Assembly: GCA_036675505.1 (NCBI GenBank) | Contig: JAKFEW010000061.1 | Coordinates: forward strand, 1 to 64,000 | Length of the DNA: 64,000 nucleotides | Direction of reading: 5' to 3' | From: JAKFEW01 sp036675505 | Lineage (GTDB): Bacteria > Cyanobacteriota > Sericytochromatia > S15B-MN24 > JAQBPE01 | Shown here: positions 13,631-20,855 of the stretch, piece by piece | Layout: every line of letters begins with the position of its first letter | Numbering within the stretch: position 1 is the stretch's first letter | Program-made: the position numbers and the translations under genes | Notes under the pieces: generated by a model | The model's database searches: none | What the model saw: the letters and a program-made list of their open reading frames with translations, nothing else | Told to the model about the DNA's origin: nothing

Positions 13631-13733
13631 GACGTGCCCTCCGGACGTGACGCCGCTATGATACAGCGACCCAACCCTTCCCTGCTCGCTGAAGCCCCGG
13701 TATCATGAGCCGTCAATCCGAAAGGTGGCCGAA

Positions 13734-14435
13734 ATGGTGGAAATTGGACTCGCGGGGCCCATGGGCGCGGGCAAGACGACGATCGCCGACCTGCTGGTCG
13801 CGGAGCACCAGTACACGCGCCTGAGCTTCGCCGAGCCGCTGCGCTACGTCACGCGGACGCTGCTCGGCCGCCCGATCGACAAGAAGCACGACCGCACCAC
13901 CCTGCAGCGCGTCGGCGGCGCCGCCCGCTCGCCCGACTGGCAGGGCATCGACACCCCCTACGAGGAGGGGCGCCGCACGCGCGTGGCGAAGCTCGCCCAA
14001 CACATCTTCCCGGACGCCGGGCCCGACCAGGTGAAGGCGCTCTACCGCGCGCTCTACGACGAGGGCCTGTCGTACGGCTGGGGCGACCCGCTGTACTGGA
14101 TCGGCCGCTGGCGCAAGGATTACATCCGCGCGCCCAAGCCGGTCGCGGTCGACGACATCCGCTTCCCGGTCGAGGGCGAGGTGCTGCGCCGGGCGGGCTT
14201 CTTCGTGGTCCTCCTCGACGTGCCGCTCGAGGAGCGCCAGCGCCGCATCATCGGCCGCGATGGCCTCTGGGACCCGGCCTGGAGCAAGGACCCCACCGAG
14301 GAGCTGATCGACGGCATCCCGATCGACCTCAAGGTGGACGGGACGGGCACGCCGGAGGCGATCGCCGAGCGTGTCTACCAGGCGGCGATGGACTGGGGCG
14401 CGAGCCGCTCGCCGGGCATGCGCCCGCTCAAGTAG
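13734..14435 (+). CDS. P-loop deoxynucleotide monophosphate kinase-like protein
   Basis: 233 residues with Walker A GPMGAGKTTIADLL at the N-terminus and a kinase-style lid/Arg region (LEERQRRIIGRDG). The motif VDDIRFPVEGEVLRRAG matches the 'D-R-PNE-' region of phage T4-type dNMP kinases and adenylate-kinase-like enzymes. It would phosphorylate a (deoxy)nucleoside monophosphate, but the substrate cannot be read. ATG 13734 is preferred to GTG 13725 because AAAGG/GGTGG lies at the right distance upstream. It is divergent from the DUF805-SRPBCC gene and converges with the SpoIID-like gene. The monocistronic setting gives no pathway hint. Confidence 0.75.
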   Translation: MVEIGLAGPMGAGKTTIADLLVAEHQYTRLSFAEPLRYVTRTLLGRPIDKKHDRTTLQRVGGAARSPDWQGIDTPYEEGRRTRVAKLAQHIFPDAGPDQVKALYRALYDEGLSYGWGDPLYWIGRWRKDYIRAPKPVAVDDIRFPVEGEVLRRAGFFVVLLDVPLEERQRRIIGRDGLWDPAWSKDPTEELIDGIPIDLKVDGTGTPEAIAERVYQAAMDWGASRSPGMRPLK

Positions 14436-14444
14436 CCGTGAGGC

Positions 14445-15620
14445 TCAAATCCGTCGCAGCGTCGACCCCGGGTAGTAATGTGACAAAATCTGCTGGTACC
14501 CGTACCCCGCCTCGGCCAGCCGCCGCGCGCCCCATTGCGAGAGCCCCAGCCCGTGCCCCCAGCCGCGCCCGGCGAAGGCGAACTCGGCCGGCGACCCCTC
14601 GGCGCCGCCCCGCGGCGCCAGGTTGAACAGCGTGCTGTTGAGCCCGGCCGCGAGCCGCAGCGTCTCGCCGGAGATCTTCCGCGAGCCGGCCGCCCCGACC
14701 ACCTGCACCTCCCTCACGCGCCCCGAGTACGACCGCGACACGGGGTTGATCGCCCGCAAAGCGCCGACCCGCACGCCACGGCTCGCCAGACGGGTTTCCA
14801 GCGTCGTGGCCGGCACGTTCTTGTACCAGGTGTAGTGCGGAGAGTTCTGGTCGTAGTCCGGCACCGCCCGGATGTGGCCCAGCTTCTGGATCCACACGTC
14901 CTCGCTGTTCTCGGTGTAGCCGCCCGACGACGAGTGGAAGTAGGCCGCGAGCACCTTGCCGTTCTTCGCGAGCACCACGCCGCGCGTGGCGTCCACGGCC
15001 TTGTTGGACAACGCGGACTCCGAGCCCGCGCCGGTGTAGACCTGGCACTCGTCGGTGTCGCACACGTCGTAGCCGCGCGAAAGGTGCTTGTTCAGGCTCG
15101 CGACCGCGTACGAGCGCGCCGCGACGGCCTGGCTCTGGAGCGCCGAAGCGGGCCAGCTCGCAGACATCTCGGACGGCACCACGCCGTAGAGGTAGTTCTC
15201 CATGTCGACGATGTTCACGGCCGTCACGCCGCCGCCACGCCCGGGACGCAGCTCGAGAATCCCGCGGTACCAGCTGCGGCCGGCGAACACCAGCGGCGTG
15301 CCCGTGCCGAGCGCGAAGATGCGCAGGTAGCCGGCCACCGTGGCACCCTTGCCCTCGGGGCCCTTGAGCGAGACGCGGCCGCCTTCGGCGGTGGCCGTCC
15401 AGCCCTCGACGGCGTTCATCTTCGTGACGAGCGTGCCGCGCTCGTCGTACACCGAGGCCGGCAGCGACGCGGCGACCAGGATGCTGTTGGCGCCCTCGAG
15501 CACGCCGACGCGCAACGCGCCACCGGCTGCCATCACGGGCGCGGGGGCGACGGCCGGCAGCGCCAGCGCACACACCGTGGCGGCGGCCAGCACGGGCGCG
15601 AGCCAAGTTTTCCGCGCCAC
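14445..15620 (-). CDS. SpoIID/LytB domain protein
   Basis: 391 residues with an N-terminal signal peptide (to about residue 31, AVAPAPVMAA). The SpoIID core is clear: VNIVDMENYLYGVVPSEMSASWPASALQSQAVAARSYA carries the conserved Glu of this glycan-strand lytic family, followed by YFHSSSGGYTENSEDVW and the terminal GRGWGHGLGLSQWGA. In known members the domain cleaves or promotes cleavage of denuded peptidoglycan. In non-sporulating bacteria such genes act in wall remodelling, and nothing here suggests sporulation. The GTG start at 15620 follows GGAGG by 7 nt and lies 1 nt after the stop of the upstream small gene, so the two form an operon. Confidence 0.9.
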   Translation of the reverse strand: MARKTWLAPVLAAATVCALALPAVAPAPVMAAGGALRVGVLEGANSILVAASLPASVYDERGTLVTKMNAVEGWTATAEGGRVSLKGPEGKGATVAGYLRIFALGTGTPLVFAGRSWYRGILELRPGRGGGVTAVNIVDMENYLYGVVPSEMSASWPASALQSQAVAARSYAVASLNKHLSRGYDVCDTDECQVYTGAGSESALSNKAVDATRGVVLAKNGKVLAAYFHSSSGGYTENSEDVWIQKLGHIRAVPDYDQNSPHYTWYKNVPATTLETRLASRGVRVGALRAINPVSRSYSGRVREVQVVGAAGSRKISGETLRLAAGLNSTLFNLAPRGGAEGSPAEFAFAGRGWGHGLGLSQWGARRLAEAGYGYQQILSHYYPGSTLRRI

Positions 15621-15621
15621 C

Positions 15622-15897
15622 TCAGGCCTCCATCCGGCGCAGCCAGGCCGCGACCAGCATCGGTTCGGTCAGCTCGCCGCGCTTCAGCGCCTCGACCAGG
15701 CCGGCGAGCTCACGCAGGCTGCCGCGCAGCGCCTCGTCGCGGGCCTCGGTCACCAGGGCTTCGGGCGGCAGCAGCGTCTCGAGGCGCGCGCCGACGGCCT
15801 CGATCGAGTCGCCGGTCATGACGGATTGCCAGCCCTCGTCTCCGAGGACGCGCTCCAAGAATTGATCAGCGGTTTGGGAGGCCATGCGAACGATCAT
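15622..15897 (-). CDS. Small acidic helical protein, 91 aa
   Basis: A soluble, mostly helical protein (ADQFLERVLGDEGWQSVMTG, then LRGSLRELAGLVEALKRGEL) ending LVAAWLRRMEA. No signal peptide, membrane segment or recognisable motif. The first ATG (15897) has AAAGG 5 nt upstream; a second ATG at 15885 lacks a ribosome site. It directly precedes the SpoIID-like gene with a 1-nt gap, so co-translation is likely; whether it takes part in wall remodelling is not known. Confidence 0.6.
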   Translation of the reverse strand: MIVRMASQTADQFLERVLGDEGWQSVMTGDSIEAVGARLETLLPPEALVTEARDEALRGSLRELAGLVEALKRGELTEPMLVAAWLRRMEA

Positions 15898-15971
15898 AGG
15901 GGCCTTTGGCCCCCGGGATCAAGGTACGGCGATCACAGGCGGGCGGTCATCCGCCAGCCGTGCGGATATTC

Positions 15972-16622
15972 TCAATGTTCGACGACGCCGATCCGGGTCA
16001 GGGGCCAGAAGCGGAAGACCGTCTGGCCGATGATGTTCTCGATCGGCAGCGCGCCCCAGACGTGGCTGTCCTGGCTGTTGTTCCGGTTGTCGCCCATCAC
16101 GAACACCTTGTCGCGCGGGATCACGCCGTTCTGGATGCCGAGCCCGTCCCAGTTCGGGTCCGGGTAGCGCGGCGCCTCCATCACGTAAGGCTCGTTGAGG
16201 TCCTTGCCGTCGATCCAGACCTTGCCCTCGCGGATGTCGATCTTCTCGCCCGGCAGGCCGACCACGCGCTTGATGAAGGCGTTGCCGTTCCCGAAGGCGC
16301 GCTCCGGCGGGTTGAAGACCACGATGTCGCCCCGTTGGGGCTGGGAGAACCGGTAGCTGATCTTCTCCACGATGAGGCGATCGCCGACCTCGAGGGTGGG
16401 CAGCATCGACTCCGAGGGGATGAAGCGGGCCTCGGCGATCGTGCCGCGCACGAAGAAGGCGAGCGCCAGCGCCACGACGAAGGTCTCGAGGTATTCCCGC
16501 GTCTTCGACTTGGGGCGCTTCCACCAGCTCCCGATGGCGCCGAGCAGGCCTTTTGCGGGTTTTTCTGCGCCCGCCGGCGTGCCTTCCGCGTCAGCGGGGC
16601 GGTGATAAGTCTTCTCAGCCAA
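15972..16622 (-). CDS. lepB: Signal peptidase I
   Basis: Cleaves Sec and Tat signal peptides at the outer face of the cytoplasmic membrane. 216 residues: a cytoplasmic Pro/Lys-rich N-tail, one transmembrane helix (about 44-62, TFVVALALAFFVRGT), then the Ser box FIPSESMLPTL and the Lys box with the general base in AFIKRVVGLPGE, followed by DNRNNSQDSHVWG. A Ser/Lys dyad is therefore complete. The start is TTG, preceded by AAGGAG with 8-9 nt spacing. The many lipoproteins nearby would need signal peptidase II instead, which is not seen in this window. Confidence 0.96.
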   Translation of the reverse strand: MAEKTYHRPADAEGTPAGAEKPAKGLLGAIGSWWKRPKSKTREYLETFVVALALAFFVRGTIAEARFIPSESMLPTLEVGDRLIVEKISYRFSQPQRGDIVVFNPPERAFGNGNAFIKRVVGLPGEKIDIREGKVWIDGKDLNEPYVMEAPRYPDPNWDGLGIQNGVIPRDKVFVMGDNRNNSQDSHVWGALPIENIIGQTVFRFWPLTRIGVVEH

Positions 16623-16650
16623 GCGAAAGTCTCCTTATGTCATCCTGATT

Positions 16651-17472
16651 TTAGGGACCGGATGACGCCCGGGTCAAGTATACAATCACCGGATCGCCCG
16701 CAAGCAGGGCGGCGAGGGCGAAGACGTTCAGGCAGACGAGCGGGACCACCAGGCGCCGCCCCCAGTCCCGGCCTTCGGCCTGGACCAGCCAGGCCAGCGA
16801 GCCGAACACCAGCACCGCGAGCGCATTCAAATGGACGATTTCGTGCCAGCCCGGCGCCGGGTGGCGCAGCCAGGCAACCACCCCCGCGGCGGTGCCGAGG
16901 GCGAAGGCCGGCGCCGCGAAGCGCGCGAGCACGGCCGTGGCGTCGCGCAGGTCGTTCGGGTGCACGAGCTTGCCGCCGCGCCGGTCCGGCACGAAGCGCA
17001 GCAGGATGCCGGCGCCGAGCCCCAACGCCAGCGCCGCGGCACCTCCCGTCGCGGTGAGGTCGCGCAGCACGCCCCAGTAGGCCACCACCGCGTTCGGCGG
17101 GGCCGGCGGGGCGGCGGGGGCCCAGCCGGCGGGCAGATAGGGGCCCACGGCGATGGCGATCGCGAGCACGCTCACCCCGACCCCGAGCACGGAGAGCTGG
17201 AACAGGAACTCCAGCATCAAGAAGAACGCAAGCAGGGCGAACAGGAAGAGGTCGAGGTAGGGCAGCTGGTGCGGCGCGCGCAGCGCGGTGGCGTAAGCGA
17301 GCACCGTGGCGCCGAAGGCCACCACCAGGCTCAGGCGGCCGAGGCCCACAAGGCCCGGCCGCGGCGAGACGGCCCACAGGCCGTAGAGCACGAAGGCGAA
17401 CGCGCAGGCCACGACCCGCAGATCCGCCAGGAACCCGACCAGGGCCCCGCCGCTAGCATTCAAGCTCGTCAC
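16651..17472 (-). CDS. Polytopic membrane protein, CcsA/HemX-like
   Basis: 273 residues with about eight hydrophobic segments. The layout resembles the cytochrome c assembly family (CcsA/HemX): a paired helix region, AYWGVLRDLTATGGAAALALGLG, a histidine before a late helix (WHEIVHLNALAVLVFGSLAW) and Trp near helix ends. The diagnostic WWD motif of haem-handling CcsA is not visible, so this is closer to the HemX side or only a look-alike. GTG 17472 overlaps the cyclase gene by 20 bp; a TTG at 17463 is an alternative start. No cytochrome or haem gene lies next to it. Confidence 0.6.
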   Translation of the reverse strand: MTSLNASGGALVGFLADLRVVACAFAFVLYGLWAVSPRPGLVGLGRLSLVVAFGATVLAYATALRAPHQLPYLDLFLFALLAFFLMLEFLFQLSVLGVGVSVLAIAIAVGPYLPAGWAPAAPPAPPNAVVAYWGVLRDLTATGGAAALALGLGAGILLRFVPDRRGGKLVHPNDLRDATAVLARFAAPAFALGTAAGVVAWLRHPAPGWHEIVHLNALAVLVFGSLAWLVQAEGRDWGRRLVVPLVCLNVFALAALLAGDPVIVYLTRASSGP

Positions 17473-18016
17473 TCCATCCTGTCAGCGCGAAGATGCCGAC
17501 GGGCTCCATCCGCCCCTTGATAGGCACGATGCCCAACGGCTTCACCTCCGCGCGGCCCGCGAGCAGCTCGTAGGTGTACTGGCTGAGGATGATATCCGTG
17601 TGGAACTCTTTATTCAACGCCTCGAGGCGGGACGCCGTGTTCACGGCGTCGCCGATCACCGTGCGGTCCTGGCGCGCGGGGCCACCGATCATGCCGACGA
17701 TGACCCTCCCGGAGCTGATGCCGATGCGGCACTTGATCGGCACCTTGCCCTCGGCCAGCCACTTGGCCTGCAGGCCGCCGAGCACGCGGTGCATGGTGAG
17801 CGCCGAGCGGGCCGCCAGGCTCGCGCCTTCGGCTACGGGCTGCTCCCAGACCACCAGCATGGCGTCGCCGATGTACTTGTCGATGCGCCCGCCGTGCCGC
17901 TCGACCACGCCCGCCATCGCCGCGAAGTACTCGTTGAGCAATGCGACGACGGCGTCCGGCGGCAAGCGCTCGGCGAGCGACACGAAGCCCTCGATGTCGG
18001 CGAAGAGGACCGTCAC
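17453..18016 (-). CDS. Class III adenylate/guanylate cyclase catalytic domain
   Basis: 187 residues, essentially a lone cyclase domain. It has the metal-binding FADIEGF, the second Asp region GRIDKYIGDAMLVVWE, GISSGRVIVGMIGG and DRTVIGDAVNTASRLE (transition-state Asn/Arg). The Lys in DKYIGD and Asp in DRTVIGD fit adenylate specificity, but I treat the substrate as open. The GTG start falls at MTVLFADIEGF, unusually close to the first catalytic motif and without a ribosome site. The same frame is open upstream to the TAA at 18113 and would read PPPPPPPGGGGEYRD before the GTG, family-like right before the start, but it contains no ATG, GTG or TTG. The true start, or a lost upstream part, is uncertain. 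Confidence 0.85.
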   Translation of the reverse strand: MTVLFADIEGFVSLAERLPPDAVVALLNEYFAAMAGVVERHGGRIDKYIGDAMLVVWEQPVAEGASLAARSALTMHRVLGGLQAKWLAEGKVPIKCRIGISSGRVIVGMIGGPARQDRTVIGDAVNTASRLEALNKEFHTDIILSQYTYELLAGRAEVKPLGIVPIKGRMEPVGIFALTGWSDELEC

Positions 18017-18027
18017 GTCACGGTACT

Positions 18028-18060
18028 CGCCCCCGCCCCCAGGAGGTGGAGGCGGGGGCG
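18028..18060. promoter_or_regulatory. Perfect 10-bp GC inverted repeat in cyclase leader
   Basis: Arms CGCCCCCGCC (18028-18037) and GGCGGGGGCG (18051-18060) are exact complements around a 13-nt loop. The structure lies 11 nt ahead of the cyclase GTG start and 53 nt after the stop of the TraF-like gene. It has no T-run, so it is not a standard intrinsic terminator. It could block or gate cyclase translation, or stabilise the 3' end of the upstream message. Confidence 0.5.
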
Positions 18061-18112
18061 GGTCAGCGGCTCGGGAGGGGCGGCGCCAGAACGTCGCTTG
18101 TTCCCTCCCTGG

Positions 18113-19732
18113 TTAGAACCCGACGCCGAGGTTGGCCGAGAGGGCCGCGGCTTTCGGGTTTCCGGGGTTGTCGGTGGCGCCGCCGACGTTCAGCTGGACC
18201 CACTTGGTCTGGATGCCCAGGCCGGCGGTGTAGAACGGCGAGAAGCCGAGCTGCTGGGTGCCGAGCCGCAGGGCCAGCGGCCCGAAGAGCTTCTCGACGC
18301 CCATGTGCAGCGACGGCCGGATCGGCAGGTTGGTGCCGGTGATCAGGGGGGCGTCGAGGCCGGCGGTGACCAGGATATCGTTGACGAGGATCGCGGGGCC
18401 GCGTCCCTCGAGCTGGGGCGTCCAGGCCGCACCCAGGCGGACCGCGAAGGGCTCGGCGATGCGATATGACACGTTCTCGGGCGAGCCGACCTGGACCAGC
18501 TGGAGCGGGTTCGTGCCGGTCGTGCTGAACTTGTACTCGTAAGTAGTCTTCTTGGCGTTCCAGAGGAGCAGCGGGTTGACCATCGTCAGGCCCACGGCCC
18601 ACCAGCGGTCGAACTTGAAGTGAGCGCCGATGTCCGCGCCCAGGCCGGCGGTGTCAGGCGTGACACTCGAGAACTTGAGGGTGGACTTCGTGAGGCCGTT
18701 GCCCATGAAGTCCTGCGTCGCGCCCAGCAACTCGCCGAGGTTCGCCAAGCTGGGATCCGCGTCGTACGCCGTGACGGCATTCAGGAGGTCCGTGACCTCG
18801 CGGTCCATGTCGAGGTTGACTGACACGGAGCCCGCGGCCGGGTTGTATTGCGCGCCGGAGGGGCCGCCCGCGAGCGGGACGCCGGGCACCATGCCCATCG
18901 GCGTGCCGAGCAGCTTGGCGGTGGCACCGAGGGTAAGTTGCGACTCGGGGTAGAGCTTCGTGAGCGCCATTGGCAGCGGCACCGGCTGCGCGTAGGTGGC
19001 GGCCAGGCCTCCGCTCGCGCCGGTCATCACGTCGGCCGCAAAGCTCTTCTTCGTAGCGGCCTTCTTCGTGGTGCCGTTGATGATGAACGAGCTCATGTTC
19101 TTGTTGATGGCCGCCTTGAGCTTCGAGACGTTGCCCTTGAGCTCTTCCTGGCCGCTGGCCGTGGCCGCGTTGCCGCTCGTACCGCCGGCGATCGAGCCGG
19201 CCGCGCCGACGATTTCCTGGAAGCCGTTGGCGAATATCAGGCCGTTGAGGTCGTTCGCGAAGTCGCTGCTCAGACTCACCTGGCCGAGGGCCGACGCCTG
19301 GCCGTAGGCGCGAAAGGTGAGCGCGCCGGGGCCGACGCGGCCGAGAGAGAAGCCGAGGGGCTCGACCATCGCCTGTGCCTGAATGTTCATGCCCTCGGGG
19401 CTGCCGAGCTTCGTGAAGATCGAGCTGCCGCTGCTGCCAATCGCCGTCGGGTTCTGGAACACCTGCGCGAGCGACAGGGCGTCCTGGACGCCAAGGATAT
19501 TGTTGCTCAGCGAGAAGCCGATGGTGGGCAGGAACAGGCCGAAGTTCTTGCTATTCGCGGCCGCGGCCGGGTTCCAGTAGACCAGCGAGCCGTTGGTGGC
19601 GTAGCCGACCGAGCTGCCGCCCATACCGAGGGTGCGGGCGTCGTAGGCGACCAGGGCTTCCGCGGGGGAGGTGAGGCTGACGACGGCGACGGCGGCTGCG
19701 AGGGGGAGCGAGGTGAGACGGGTCCAGGACAT
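18113..19732 (-). CDS. TraF-like outer-membrane beta-barrel protein
   Basis: 539 residues with a cleavable signal peptide (AAAVAVVSLTSPAEA). The opening DARTLGMGGSSVGYATNGSLVYWNPAAAA is the signature of the conjugal-transfer TraF/PorV-like barrel family (DAR-MGMGG-, then NPA). The body alternates short amphipathic strands and the last residue is Phe (NLGVGF), as in barrels inserted by the Bam machinery. Despite the family name, no conjugation genes are present, and such proteins are common outside plasmids with unknown roles. The region around residues 200-235 is Ser/Lys/Ala-rich and lacks barrel character, perhaps a loop or plug. There is no clear ribosome site at the ATG. Confidence 0.75.
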   Translation of the reverse strand: MSWTRLTSLPLAAAVAVVSLTSPAEALVAYDARTLGMGGSSVGYATNGSLVYWNPAAAANSKNFGLFLPTIGFSLSNNILGVQDALSLAQVFQNPTAIGSSGSSIFTKLGSPEGMNIQAQAMVEPLGFSLGRVGPGALTFRAYGQASALGQVSLSSDFANDLNGLIFANGFQEIVGAAGSIAGGTSGNAATASGQEELKGNVSKLKAAINKNMSSFIINGTTKKAATKKSFAADVMTGASGGLAATYAQPVPLPMALTKLYPESQLTLGATAKLLGTPMGMVPGVPLAGGPSGAQYNPAAGSVSVNLDMDREVTDLLNAVTAYDADPSLANLGELLGATQDFMGNGLTKSTLKFSSVTPDTAGLGADIGAHFKFDRWWAVGLTMVNPLLLWNAKKTTYEYKFSTTGTNPLQLVQVGSPENVSYRIAEPFAVRLGAAWTPQLEGRGPAILVNDILVTAGLDAPLITGTNLPIRPSLHMGVEKLFGPLALRLGTQQLGFSPFYTAGLGIQTKWVQLNVGGATDNPGNPKAAALSANLGVGF

Positions 19733-19812
19733 CGGGGGGGGAGATTCCTTCCTGCTATTTCAAGCGGTGGACGCCGCGAGGTCTCGCGGCGTCCGATGTT
19801 TCCGGCGGTCAG

Positions 19813-20619
19813 TTACTTGGCTTTGGTGACGTCATTGGCGGAGTCCGCGCCGTCTGCGCCCACCTGGGCGGCGGCGTTGGACTCGTCGAACTTCACCTTG
19901 TCGCCGCTCTTCGTGCCGTTCTTGAACGAATCGGCCTCGGCGACGATCTTGCCGTCCTTCACGCCGATGGAAGCGACGAACTTGTACTCGTCATTGCCAT
20001 CCTTGGTGATCAGCGTGAATCCGCCAAACTTGTCGATGTTCGCGGGCAGCGGATCGACGGTGTCGAAGGTAAGGTCCTTAAGCGAAATGGACGTGTCCTT
20101 GTGCTTGATCGAGCCCGACAAACTGCAGTGCACCTTATTGCCATCGGTATCGAAGGAGAATGTGCCATCTTTGGCCTCGATCTCGTAGCCCTGCGACGTG
20201 CACGTGAATTTACTGATCTTGGAGGTCCACTTGGTGCCTTCGGGCGCGCTCGAGTAGGTGACGCTACCGTCAATCTTGTCGCCCTTGACCGGCTTGGTGA
20301 CGTCCTTGCCAGGCTCCAAAGCATTTAGCCAATAGTTCAATCCACCGGCCGCGATAATGTTGCCACTGCCAGCCGCGATGATGCCGGACGACTTCGCTTC
20401 CTTGCCGTCAGCCGAAAGCGCTTCCATCATCTTCATGCCGCCGAGCGAGGCCGCGATGGCCGCGGTCGGAAGTCGCGCGTTGCCGATGGCCTTGCCAGCG
20501 GTCGTGATGGTCTTCAACGCGGTGTTCGCCTGGGTGAACATGTCGGCGCTGCAGCCGGCGGTCACAATCGCGCTCGCCAGCACGGCCGCAGCTACGAAGT
20601 TGTGATGCTTGCTATTCAT
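19813..20619 (-). CDS. Lipoprotein with short glycine octad motif
   Basis: 268 residues. The start MNSKHHNF follows AAGGAG; an earlier in-frame start at 20640 lacks support. The lipobox ends VTAGC (Cys23). A helical region is followed by SSGIIAAGSGNIIAAGGLNYWL (residues 78-99, given in pieces: SSGIIAA, GSGNIIAA, GGLNYWL). This is one complete octad plus partial flanks of the repeat seen in the lipoproteins at 20856, 51405 and 54653. The rest is a beta-rich domain of unknown family with two cysteines (FTCTSQ, VHCSLSG) that could form a disulphide. Base composition is lower in G+C than in upstream genes. Confidence 0.8.
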   Translation of the reverse strand: MNSKHHNFVAAAVLASAIVTAGCSADMFTQANTALKTITTAGKAIGNARLPTAAIAASLGGMKMMEALSADGKEAKSSGIIAAGSGNIIAAGGLNYWLNALEPGKDVTKPVKGDKIDGSVTYSSAPEGTKWTSKISKFTCTSQGYEIEAKDGTFSFDTDGNKVHCSLSGSIKHKDTSISLKDLTFDTVDPLPANIDKFGGFTLITKDGNDEYKFVASIGVKDGKIVAEADSFKNGTKSGDKVKFDESNAAAQVGADGADSANDVTKAK

Positions 20620-20855
20620 AAACTGAGTTCTCCTTCTCAATCCTTGGCGCCGTGCTGAATCCAGCCACCCTGCCGGCGGGCCTCATGGGCGTCGTAAACG
20701 GTTCCAAGGCCATTATCCCCGAGCGTTTCATTCACCTAACACAGATATTAGTCTTGTTAAGAAATGTTAAATCTCGAGTGACAAGCTATTCAGAGCGGAC
20801 GTCCAAAATCCTACAAACTGACGGTTGGCGACTGCAGTCAGAAACTATTTAGGCA

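Noticed and set aside
14445..15620. SpoIID-like protein as a sign of endospore formation
   Set aside because: SpoIID/LytB domains are common in non-sporulating bacteria, and no other sporulation gene is present.
18113..19732. TraF-like protein taken as evidence of a conjugative element
   Set aside because: The barrel family occurs widely outside plasmids, and no other transfer, relaxase or integrase genes are in the window.
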